Made by a program: the position numbers and the translations under genes. A DNA stretch of 64,000 bases, from contig NZ_CP014571.1 in the NCBI RefSeq assembly GCF_017357425.1, forward strand, positions 3,286,001 to 3,350,000, written 5' to 3'. Positions 54,269-63,487 of the stretch are shown here, in pieces. The number at the start of each line of letters is the position of its first letter. Position 1 is the first letter of the stretch. The DNA comes from Arthrobacter sp. D5-1 (lineage in GTDB: Bacteria > Actinomycetota > Actinomycetes > Actinomycetales > Micrococcaceae). The notes below the pieces were generated by a model. It made no database searches, had not been told where the DNA came from, and was given only the letters and a program-made list of their open reading frames with translations.

Positions 54269-56322
54269 CGCTGCCACCCGGTCGCGGCAAACCACCTTTC
54301 CTCAAACATCTCAGCCATGCTGGTCACGTACGTCCGGGACAGGTGGTTGTCATCCAAATACACGAACACGTTTCCCACCACGCTGGGGCAGGTGATGCCG
54401 TCGCAGAGGAGGTCGGTCATGTCCAGGAAGGCTGCGTTGCCGAACGTTCCCTGCACGGCTGCGAAAGGGCTCTCCGCGGCCAGGACCTCGGGCTGGTCGG
54501 ACCTGCAATCGGCGCTGTCCACGCCTTTGGACAACGCACATTCGGTGACGTTGTAGTCAAAGCGGGGGTTGTCGCGGATGGCCACCACCTCGATTCCGAG
54601 GTCATTGAAGTTGGTCACCGTCTGCTCAAAGCCGTACACCAACTGCTCGTCCGGTGACGACGGGGACGCCATGGTTCCCACCATGAAAACAGTGTCAGGC
54701 GCCTTCTCCGCTGCGTAGCGGAAAGCGGCGGCGTTGAAATCATTGCAACCGGCATCGGCATCCGGGTTCTCCGGCATGAAATGGCATCCGCCCAGCAAGA
54801 GGGCAGTCACCTTCCAGTGTTCAGCCTCGGCAAGGGGCCCAAGCGCGGCCAGCCACTGCTGGGAGTGGGAGTCGCCCAACACCAGGATTTCCCTGTCAGC
54901 GTCCTCCCCCACGCCATTCTGCTGGCACTTGTCCCGCAGTTGCTTGTCCTCCGGCTTGGCATCGCCCTCGCACGGACCCGACAGCGTTGCCCAATCTTCC
55001 GGAAGTTGCTCGGCGGTGGGCAGCGTCTTGGCGCCATCGCTGACCAGATCCACGTAACCGGGGACCAGAGCGTGGGCACCGGGGTTGTCGTTGAACGCTT
55101 GGGCCTGAGCGGCTTTGAGGTCCATGTCCTGCTTGTACTGGAACCCCAAGAGCGGCGTGCACGCCACGGCGAGGCAGGCCGCGATGGCGATGGCCGAACG
55201 GCGGCGCTTGACCTCGGGCCACTTCCATTCCCGGAACGGCTTCTCCACATACTTGGTGGTCAGGAATGCCAGCACCAGCGACAGGGCGATGATGACGGTT
55301 CCAGACAGCCAGCCAGCATGATCCTTGCCGCTCCATGCCAGGGCGATCACCAGGATGGGCCAGTGCCACAAGTAAAGGGCATAGGAGTTGTCGCCCAGCC
55401 GGACCAGGAACTTAGAACTCAGGATCCTGTCCACGCCCAAACGGCTCCCGGTTTGGCCGGCGGCAATCACGGCAACAGCAGCCAGAGTGGGCCACAGGGC
55501 AACAAAGCCGGGGAATGCCGTCTGTACCTGCAGCAGAATGCCGCAGCTGAGCATGGCGGCCACGCCGATCCATCCCATGATGACCCGGACTGGCTTGGAG
55601 AAATTCAAACCCGGAAGAATCAGCGCCAGCAATGTGCCCAGGGCGAATTCCCACAGGCGCGCAAACGTATCGAAGTAGGCCACAGCCTGGTTGGTGGCCG
55701 TGAAAATGATGGAGTAGGTGAGGGAGAGGACAAAAATAATCGCAAAGACATACGCGAGAGTTGCCCGGTACCTCAAACTGAACCGGCGGCAAAGAACTGC
55801 GACGGTGGCGAAAATGACCGGCCACAGGATGAACACCTGGCCCTGGATGGAGAGGGACCAGAAGTGCTGGAGCGGACTGGCGAGACTGTGGTCGGTTGCA
55901 TAGTAATTCACAGCCAGGCCCTGCAGGAGCCAGTTTTCGAAGTAGAACAGCGAGGCCCACGCCTGGTGGACCACCTCCACCCACCGGGTGGGCGGAAGGA
56001 AGGCAAACGTCGCCGCGAGCGTGGCCAGAAGAACCACCACCACGGCGGGAAGCAGCCGCCGGAACAGGTGCAGCCAGTGACGCACAAGGTCCATGGGCCG
56101 GCCCTGTTTATAACGGCCGGTGAACTGCAGCGTCATAAGGAAGGCGGAGATCAGGAGGAACACATCCACGCCGCCGGAAACCCGTCCGATCCAGATGTGG
56201 TAGCTGACCACCATCAGGACGGCCAGTGACCTGAGGCCTTGGATCTCGGGGCGGAATTTCGACTTTGCAACGGGTCCGGAAGACCGCCTGCCGGCGCGGG
56301 CAGGGGCTGGGATCGTTGGCAT
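54265..56322 (-). CDS. Membrane acyltransferase with C-terminal SGNH domain, copy 1
   Basis: A 685-aa paralogue of the next gene, with the same order of parts: RPEIQGLRSLAVLMVVSYHIW, about ten helices, FWSLSIQGQVFILWPV, GDSHSQQWLAALGP and DDNHLSRTY. The two proteins match closely across the membrane part and less in the periplasmic linker. ATG 56322 is the best start; GTG 56328 is nearby. Its stop overlaps the next gene as ATGA, so both are made together. Such pairs may modify different sites or form a complex. Confidence 0.88.
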   Translation of the reverse strand: MPTIPAPARAGRRSSGPVAKSKFRPEIQGLRSLAVLMVVSYHIWIGRVSGGVDVFLLISAFLMTLQFTGRYKQGRPMDLVRHWLHLFRRLLPAVVVVLLATLAATFAFLPPTRWVEVVHQAWASLFYFENWLLQGLAVNYYATDHSLASPLQHFWSLSIQGQVFILWPVIFATVAVLCRRFSLRYRATLAYVFAIIFVLSLTYSIIFTATNQAVAYFDTFARLWEFALGTLLALILPGLNFSKPVRVIMGWIGVAAMLSCGILLQVQTAFPGFVALWPTLAAVAVIAAGQTGSRLGVDRILSSKFLVRLGDNSYALYLWHWPILVIALAWSGKDHAGWLSGTVIIALSLVLAFLTTKYVEKPFREWKWPEVKRRRSAIAIAACLAVACTPLLGFQYKQDMDLKAAQAQAFNDNPGAHALVPGYVDLVSDGAKTLPTAEQLPEDWATLSGPCEGDAKPEDKQLRDKCQQNGVGEDADREILVLGDSHSQQWLAALGPLAEAEHWKVTALLLGGCHFMPENPDADAGCNDFNAAAFRYAAEKAPDTVFMVGTMASPSSPDEQLVYGFEQTVTNFNDLGIEVVAIRDNPRFDYNVTECALSKGVDSADCRSDQPEVLAAESPFAAVQGTFGNAAFLDMTDLLCDGITCPSVVGNVFVYLDDNHLSRTYVTSMAEMFEERWFAATGWQR

Positions 56323-56549
56323 AGTCACGTTAGGCAGTTCCTCAAAAGCTGTGGCACAAAGCATCAATCATACGCGGTTCAGCGGCCCCACCCCAGTCGG
56401 GACCATCTCGTGGACCGTCTTCCGAAGGTCAATTAGCCCAGGTCCAGCTATGCATTTTCCCAGTCCTGCCTGTGCGTGGCCTATGCCCGAATCACAGCCA
56501 AGCGCACGTGATGCAACTACGCTGGAGCCGGGTCGGAGGAAGGAAATCC

Positions 56550-57527
56550 ATGATCGTGCAGCTGCGCCTTTGCGTGCCAACGGAGTTGTCCGAGGCCGTC
56601 GTGAAATGTTGCACCGATAACACCGGAGCCGCCGAGGTGGCCGTCCACAAAGATGCTTCTGTGGTGCCACCTGGCGACGTGATCACCGTTCAGCTGGCCC
56701 GGGAATCCGCGGAAGAACTGATCGAGCGGCTTCATGGGCTCAAGGTTCCGGACCTGGGCTCCATCTCCATATCGTCGCCGGACCTCGTCCTGTCCAAACG
56801 CGCTGACGACGCTGAGGCAGCCGCCCCCGGAGAATCGGCCGACGCCGTCATTTGGGACGAGGTTTCCAGGCAAACCGGCGAGGACTCGAAACTGACGTGG
56901 AGCTTCCTGGCATTCTTGGTCATAGCGGCCCAGTTGGCGGCGATCGGCATTGTGACCGATTCAACGATCGCGATTGTGGGCGCAATGGTGGTGGGACCCG
57001 AGTTCGGACCGCTCGCCGCGTTGGCCGTGGGGCTGGTGGAACGTAAGTGGCGATTGGTACGTGCATCGATGCTCGCACTGGGTGTCGGTTTTCCCCTCGC
57101 GATGCTGGTCACGGCCGTTGCAGCCTGGCTCTCAGTGCCCCTCGGATTGTTTCCCGAGGACGCACTGGATCGGGGATCAGCCGTGGAGTTCATCTACCAT
57201 CCGGGTCCCTACTCGCTGATCGTGGCCGCACTCGCTGGAGCGGCGGGAATGCTGTCCATGATCAGCCACCGGTCCTCAGCTCTGGTGGGTGTGTTTATTT
57301 CCGTCACGACTGTTCCGGCTGCAGGATACGTCGCCGTTGCGTCGGTTCTGGGTGAATACAGCAAGGCGGCCGGATCAGCGATGCAGCTGGCACTCAACCT
57401 GGTGGGCATCGTGTCAGCTGCAGCTGCGGTCTTGGTATTCTACCGGCTTGTCGGCATGCGGGTCTCCTTGGCCCGGCGACCGTCGGGCTCCGGACGCCGC
57501 TCCGTTGCCAACCGGCGGGCCAGGTAG
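56550..57527 (+). CDS. DUF389 membrane protein
   Basis: A 325-aa protein. Residues 1-105 form a soluble ferredoxin-like N terminus (MIVQLRLCVPTELSEAVVKCC and following). Six or so helices follow, with LTWSFLAFLVIAAQLAAIGIVTDSTIAIVGAMVVGPEFGPLAALA matching the DUF389 core. The function is unknown. GGAGGAAGG precedes ATG 56550 closely. Its 3' 88 bp overlap the convergent monooxygenase gene. Confidence 0.86.
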   Translation: MIVQLRLCVPTELSEAVVKCCTDNTGAAEVAVHKDASVVPPGDVITVQLARESAEELIERLHGLKVPDLGSISISSPDLVLSKRADDAEAAAPGESADAVIWDEVSRQTGEDSKLTWSFLAFLVIAAQLAAIGIVTDSTIAIVGAMVVGPEFGPLAALAVGLVERKWRLVRASMLALGVGFPLAMLVTAVAAWLSVPLGLFPEDALDRGSAVEFIYHPGPYSLIVAALAGAAGMLSMISHRSSALVGVFISVTTVPAAGYVAVASVLGEYSKAAGSAMQLALNLVGIVSAAAAVLVFYRLVGMRVSLARRPSGSGRRSVANRRAR

Positions 57528-58570
57528 CGGGCGTCCCGACAGACTCCGGGAAGTGTTGCCGAGGCTGCCGCGAAGAGGAATTCCTGACCGATGAAGAACA
57601 CGCCGGGAACGTCCTCGGCCACTCCCCTGCTTTGCCTCGGCTCTCCCTGTTCGTCAAAGACCGGCAGTTTCACCCACGAGTACTCCTCCTGATACCCCGT
57701 GCACCAAATAACGTTCGTGGCCTCCACCTTTGTCCCGTCTTCCAGGACCGGCAAGCCTTCCGAAACCCCCGCCAGCCTTGGAACCAGCTGCACACCCGCT
57801 GCGGCCAGGTCCTTGGTCTTGGTCCGGATCAGCGGCGCCGCCATGGATTTGAAGCCCGGGGCGGCCTTGCGTCCGATCGGCGTGTTGAGCGTTAGGACCC
57901 GGACGCCCAGGAATTTCACTATTGGCAGGGCGAAACGTGCTGCGGTACGGCCGTGCTTCATGGGCATTTCGCCGCTTGGCTTCCCTGCAAGAACGGTGGA
58001 ATGCGACCCTGAAACGTCAAGGGCGATCTCCGCCCCCGAGTTTCCGAGACCTACCACCAGCACTGTTCCGTCCCTCAACTGCCCTGGGTTCTTGTAGGCC
58101 TGGGAATGCAGCTGGACTATGTCCGGATCAAGCTCTCCTGCGAAAGCGGGCCGTTTCGGAAGATGGTGTCCGCCGGTCGCAATCACCACGTTGCGCGTGC
58201 GCCAGAGCCGGTCCCCTGCCGCGACAACAAACCCCCCATCCTCGGAGCTGATTTCCTCCACATGGACATGGGACACGAAGGGGAGGTCAAAACGACGCAC
58301 ATACTCCTCCAGATAGTCAGCCAGTTGATCTTTGGTGGGAAAGGCAAGACGGTCTCCTGGGAAAGGCCAACCCGGAAGCCCGTCATATTTGGCGGGTGTG
58401 AACAGCTTGAGCGAGTCCCAGCGTTGACGCCAGGCATCCCCTGGCCTTCCGTGCTGATCCAGAATGAGGAAGTCACGGCCTTCCTTGGCCAACCAGTATG
58501 CGAGCGCGAGCCCGGCCTGGCCACCTCCCACGATGACGGTGTCTACCTCTTGAAGTTGGTTCGATGTCAT
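57440..58570 (-). CDS. Flavin-containing monooxygenase-like NAD(P)/FAD oxidoreductase
   Basis: A 376-aa flavoprotein. It has the FAD motif VIVGGGQAGLALAYWL at the N terminus, the NADPH motif VVGLGNSGAEIALDVSG in the middle and the ATG-type motif VIWCTGYQEEYSW near the end. The overall pattern fits single-component flavin monooxygenases of the YUCCA/FMO kind. ATG 58570 has AAAGGAG 6 nt upstream, so it is preferred to the TTG at 58642. The C terminus (RRPEPDGRRAKE) overlaps the DUF389 gene on the opposite strand. Confidence 0.88.
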   Translation of the reverse strand: MTSNQLQEVDTVIVGGGQAGLALAYWLAKEGRDFLILDQHGRPGDAWRQRWDSLKLFTPAKYDGLPGWPFPGDRLAFPTKDQLADYLEEYVRRFDLPFVSHVHVEEISSEDGGFVVAAGDRLWRTRNVVIATGGHHLPKRPAFAGELDPDIVQLHSQAYKNPGQLRDGTVLVVGLGNSGAEIALDVSGSHSTVLAGKPSGEMPMKHGRTAARFALPIVKFLGVRVLTLNTPIGRKAAPGFKSMAAPLIRTKTKDLAAAGVQLVPRLAGVSEGLPVLEDGTKVEATNVIWCTGYQEEYSWVKLPVFDEQGEPRQSRGVAEDVPGVFFIGQEFLFAAASATLPGVCRDARYLARRLATERRPEPDGRRAKETRMPTSR

Positions 58571-58600
58571 GATGCGCTCCTTTCGTGTTGCAGTGGATCC

Positions 58601-58634
58601 TTTGTTGTTTGGTCCAATTTGTTGTTTGGTCCAA
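58601..58634. repeat. Perfect 17-bp tandem repeat upstream of the monooxygenase
   Basis: TTTGTTGTTTGGTCCAA occurs twice in direct succession (58601-58617 and 58618-58634). Each copy contains TTGGTCCAA, a near palindrome. It lies between the stop of the PQ-loop gene and the monooxygenase start, 31-64 bp before the latter, suitable for an operator. Confidence 0.85.
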
Positions 58635-58638
58635 CCGG

Positions 58639-58926
58639 TCAATGCACCTCATGCGGCCCGGCCTCGGGCGTCTTCCGGTACCGCAGGCACCACGCGAGCA
58701 TCAGTGCGGATGCCACCACATAGAAGGCGTGCAGAAGCCATACAGGGCCGGCCGGAAGATCAAAGACATAGAACGAGTGCACGGCATTGGCGATGTTGGT
58801 CAGGGCAATGTTCCCCAGGCTGTAGGACGCCACATCCTTTGTTCGGACCGCCTTGAGAAGCATGGGCAGCATGCTGGCGGCGAAGAGCACGGTTGAAACG
58901 GTGCCGGCAAGCAGTGGAATGTTCAT
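58639..58926 (-). CDS. PQ-loop/SemiSWEET-like small membrane protein
   Basis: A 95-aa protein with three predicted helices (about 4-22, 38-56, 62-82). The pattern ASMLPMLLKAVRTKDVASYSLGNIALTNIANAVHSFY resembles SemiSWEET and PQ-loop transporters, although the PQ pair reads PM here. The Asn at NIANAVHSF is in the position of the substrate-site Asn. A sugar or other small solute is possible. It precedes the monooxygenase gene on the same strand. Confidence 0.65.
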   Translation of the reverse strand: MNIPLLAGTVSTVLFAASMLPMLLKAVRTKDVASYSLGNIALTNIANAVHSFYVFDLPAGPVWLLHAFYVVASALMLAWCLRYRKTPEAGPHEVH

Positions 58927-59057
58927 AGGGCCAAGCTATGAGCCCAGCCCCTCCCGTCGCGTCGGCAGAATGACGCATTAGATTCCACACGGTATGGGTA
59001 TTTCTGCGCAGCAGGTGACAGAGGGTCCTGTGGAACGGTGCGGGAGGTGACGGGGGT

Positions 59058-60683
59058 TCAGTGGATCAGGCCATGCTCGAAGGCGTAGCCCGTGGCGGCG
59101 GTCCTGGACGGCACAGCAAGTTTGGACAGGATGTTGCTGACATGCCTGGCCACGGTCTTTTCGCTGAGATACAGCTCCCTGGCGATGGTACGGTTCGCGT
59201 GGCCACTGGCAACGAGCTGCAAGACTTCCAGCTCACGGCTGGTCAGCGGAAAACTGTTCTGACGTTTCTCGCCCGTGAGCTCCAAAACATGGGCCACTGC
59301 AGGCGCCGCTCCGAGATCGGCAAACTCATCTTTGGCAGCTTCAAACTCCATGGCAGCCGAGTCCGGATCTCCCAGCTGCGAGCAAGCACGCCCCGCCAGG
59401 ACCCTGCAACTGGCCGCGCCGTACGGAGCCTCCAGGCTGTACCAAAGACGCCACGCCTTTCTCGCCACTGACAGGGAAGCGTGCGGTTTGCCCTCCGCAA
59501 GCAGCACAGTGGCTTCCGCCTGGCCAGCGAGCGCCTGCTCGAGGGGCATGCCGCCGCCTTCCGGGGACCCGAACTCGTCTGCGGCGGCCCGAGCCGCCTT
59601 GACGTCTCCGGCAGCAAGTTCGACGTCGACGACGGCCGGGAGGAGTCGACGGCGGTTGGCTGGGTCAGAAAGGGAAAGGGCACGGCGAAGCATGGACTGG
59701 GCTTGTGGTTCTTTGCCCTGCCCGGCCAGGACGAGTGCCAGCCCTGGCAGGGCCTCGAATCCGGTCTCAGCGGCCTTGGCATAAGCTGCCATGGCTTCAT
59801 CGTCACGGCCGGTCAGGCGAAACAGCTCGCCCTGGAGGTACCACGCGCCCCAGACTGCTTCCGGGTCGCCATGGCGGGAACGGTCCTGGGCGATTCGGAG
59901 TGCGGCCGTGGCATCCTCCCAGGCACCGTGCAGGATGAACAGTTCGGCCCTGTGCGACTGGCACTGCCCGCTGAACATGACCATGTCCGGTTGCTGTCCG
60001 CACCACCGGGCAAGTGCAGCTGTCCACTCGTGGGCACGCTTGACGTCCAAGGTCAGGCGACAGCTTCCGATGACTGCGCAGTAGATAATGCCGGACGGAA
60101 TGGGCGACACTTCGCCGGCGGTCACGGAAACCATGACGTCGTCCAGGAACTCCAGGCCCTCAGCGGGAAAACCCAACGCGATCCGTGCTGTACCTACGCC
60201 CAGCTGGCCCAAGGCCGTCAGGTCCCGGTCGTGGAAGCGCTGCCCCACAGCCAAGGCACGGCCAAAAAGCTCGTTGCCGGCTTCCGGGTTTCCCCCATAC
60301 AGCGCGCCCAGCGCCGATGGGATCAAAAGGTAGCCCTCCGCTTCGGTGGGGTCATCCATCCCATCCACCAACTGCTTGGCCCTGGATAACCAGCCGGAAC
60401 CACGTGCGGGTTCCCCGAGGTTCATAAGGTACAGGACCAGCCACGCAGCACAGCGGGCCGCTCCGGCAATGTCCCCCATGGTCACGTACTCGTCATGTGC
60501 CCGCGTCAGATAGGCCACACCTTCCGATTCCTTGCCCAGGAGCATGGCAACCGAGGCAACAAGCTCAATGTCCTGGGGAGGCAGGCCGCCTTCGGTATCC
60601 GCCCGGGCGAGGCAGTCCAAGGCATCGCTCCAGCGATGCTCGAAGAACGCCGAGCGTCCGAGATCCAAGGTTGTGGCCGGCAT
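59058..60683 (-). CDS. LuxR-family transcriptional regulator with helical-repeat region
   Basis: A 541-aa regulator. Residues 1-450 are all-helical and repeat-like (TPR-type), with EVLQLVASGHANRTIARELYLSEKTVARHVSNILSKL at about 480-525 forming the LuxR DNA-binding HTH. No N-terminal AAA/P-loop, receiver or PAS motif is visible, so it resembles the C-terminal part of a large MalT-type regulator. ATG 60683 gives MPATTLDLGRSAFFEHRWSDALDC. It stands alone upstream of the PQ-loop/monooxygenase pair. Confidence 0.85.
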   Translation of the reverse strand: MPATTLDLGRSAFFEHRWSDALDCLARADTEGGLPPQDIELVASVAMLLGKESEGVAYLTRAHDEYVTMGDIAGAARCAAWLVLYLMNLGEPARGSGWLSRAKQLVDGMDDPTEAEGYLLIPSALGALYGGNPEAGNELFGRALAVGQRFHDRDLTALGQLGVGTARIALGFPAEGLEFLDDVMVSVTAGEVSPIPSGIIYCAVIGSCRLTLDVKRAHEWTAALARWCGQQPDMVMFSGQCQSHRAELFILHGAWEDATAALRIAQDRSRHGDPEAVWGAWYLQGELFRLTGRDDEAMAAYAKAAETGFEALPGLALVLAGQGKEPQAQSMLRRALSLSDPANRRRLLPAVVDVELAAGDVKAARAAADEFGSPEGGGMPLEQALAGQAEATVLLAEGKPHASLSVARKAWRLWYSLEAPYGAASCRVLAGRACSQLGDPDSAAMEFEAAKDEFADLGAAPAVAHVLELTGEKRQNSFPLTSRELEVLQLVASGHANRTIARELYLSEKTVARHVSNILSKLAVPSRTAATGYAFEHGLIH

Positions 60684-60821
60684 AGTCGTTACTCATCCCG
60701 CGACCGGGAACAGCCCGGTTGGCGCACCCAAGCCGCCGTATAAGCGTCAGGTTACTGCCGTCGTCGAACGCTCACAATAGCTGGAGAAGGCGTGCCTGCC
60801 GGCAGCCTCCAAGACGCACGA

Positions 60822-60851
60822 AGCCCCGGCCACGCGAACGTGACCGGGGCT
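60822..60851 (-). terminator. Terminator downstream of groEL
   Basis: AGCCCCGGCCACG (60822-60834) pairs with CGTGACCGGGGCT (60839-60851), 12 of 13 bp around a CGAA tetraloop. It starts 17 bp after the groEL stop. The U-tract is weak (TCGTGCGTCTTGG). Confidence 0.75.
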
Positions 60852-60867
60852 CCAGTGAAACAGGCTG

Positions 60868-62493
<1,626 letters not shown>

Positions 62494-62506
62494 TCAAGAC
62501 AGAAAA

Positions 62507-62556
62507 CCCGCACCGCTGACGGTCGGAAATGATTTCCAACGCGACGGCGGTGCGGG
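62507..62556 (-). terminator. Terminator-like hairpin between groES and groEL
   Basis: CCCGCACCGC (62507-62516) pairs with GCGGTGCGGG (62547-62556), a 10-bp perfect stem with an inner GGAAATGATTTCC dyad. On the minus strand it is followed directly by TTTTCT. This looks like an intrinsic terminator or attenuator that could reduce groEL transcription relative to groES. Confidence 0.65.
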
Positions 62557-62567
62557 GCTCCGGGAAG

Positions 62568-62864
62568 TTACTTTACGACGATCGCAAGGACGTCGCGGGC
62601 GGACAGAACGAGGTACTCGTTGCCGCCGGTCTTGACTTCGGTTCCACCGTACTTGGAGTAGATGACGACGTCGCCAACAGCTACGTCAACCGGTACGCGG
62701 TTGCCGTTGTCATCGAAACGGCCGGGGCCGATTGCAACAACTTCGCCTTCCTGCGGCTTTTCCTGTGCGGAGTCCGGAATAACCAGGCCGGAAGCCGTGG
62801 TCTGCTCTGCTTCGAGCGGGCGAACAACAATACGATCCTCAAGAGGCTTAATCGAGACCGACAC
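62568..62864 (-). CDS. groS: Co-chaperonin GroES
   Basis: A 98-aa co-chaperonin, the usual length. [32 protein letters not shown] and [24 protein letters not shown] are the family signatures, with the mobile loop at [16 protein letters not shown] 62864 is preferred because AAGGAGA lies 6 nt upstream; the ATG at 62894 would overlap that site. First gene of the operon; promoter and CIRCE lie about 100-150 nt upstream. Confidence 0.97.
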   Translation of the reverse strand: MSVSIKPLEDRIVVRPLEAEQTTASGLVIPDSAQEKPQEGEVVAIGPGRFDDNGNRVPVDVAVGDVVIYSKYGGTEVKTGGNEYLVLSARDVLAIVVK

Positions 62865-62960
62865 TCGGACTCTCCTTTTCATGAGCTGATTCATGGACTA
62901 AGAACTAGGGTGCCGGAGCGTACATCCGCCGTCGCGGTGCCGGAAGACGCTTGGCATTTA

Positions 62961-62987
62961 TTAGCACCCTCCGGGGGAGAGTGCTAA
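62961..62987. promoter_or_regulatory. CIRCE operator 1 (HrcA site)
   Basis: TTAGCACCC, nine bases, GAGTGCTAA: one mismatch from the CIRCE consensus TTAGCACTC-N9-GAGTGCTAA. It overlies the expected transcription start of groES. Confidence 0.92.
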
Positions 62988-62991
62988 CTAG

Positions 62992-63021
62992 ACTCTATGT
63001 AAATCGTTAGCACTCGGTCAA
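62992..63021 (-). promoter_or_regulatory. groES-groEL promoter
   Basis: TTGACC (63016-63021) and TAGAGT (62992-62997) on the minus strand, with an 18-bp spacer. This is a good vegetative promoter. The -35 lies inside CIRCE 2 and the start lies inside CIRCE 1. Confidence 0.7.
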
Positions 63022-63033
63022 GGTGAGTGCCAG
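63007..63033. promoter_or_regulatory. CIRCE operator 2
   Basis: TTAGCACTC, nine bases, GAGTGCCAG: the left half is perfect and the right half has two mismatches. Its centre is 46 bp from that of CIRCE 1. Confidence 0.85.
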
Positions 63034-63057
63034 CATTTCGTCATGGGTGAACGCAGG

Positions 63058-63420
63058 TCACCGTCCCGTGAGGTCATCCAGGTCATAGTCCTGGCCGTCG
63101 TCATCCTCGTCCAGCGGGGCATTGCCGCGGTTCAGGTACAGGAGCACAGCGGCCGCAACAGCAACGACGCCGGAAATCACCAAGGTGATCATCCCACCGG
63201 TGCGGGCGCCGCTGTAGAGCTCGCGGATGTCCCGTGCTTCGTCGGTAGCATCATTGACGCTCTTGCCGGCGACGGAATAGGTGGCCGCGTTGAAGGAATC
63301 CAACGCGAAGATGATGATCAGCAAGCCGATGCAGACCACAGCGATCACGGCCCCCGCTATGAGGGCGGGTCGCGCGAACTTCATCATGGTGGAGGGTTGC
63401 GGGGCTGCGGTGTCTTCCAT
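63058..63420 (-). CDS. Small conserved membrane protein
   Basis: A 120-aa protein with two helices (about 18-40 and 75-95) and a linker with the charged SVNDATDEARDIRELYSGA between them. The C terminus is acidic (DEDDDGQDYDLDDL). I do not recognise the family. It lies directly upstream of the groES promoter on the same strand and ends 24 bp before CIRCE 2. Its role is unknown. Confidence 0.7.
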   Translation of the reverse strand: MEDTAAPQPSTMMKFARPALIAGAVIAVVCIGLLIIIFALDSFNAATYSVAGKSVNDATDEARDIRELYSGARTGGMITLVISGVVAVAAAVLLYLNRGNAPLDEDDDGQDYDLDDLTGR

Positions 63421-63487
63421 GAAAACAACCCTATCCGGCTGATTCGCCCGTCACGTTGTCAAGTGCCGCGCCGTTAGGCTTGATTCC

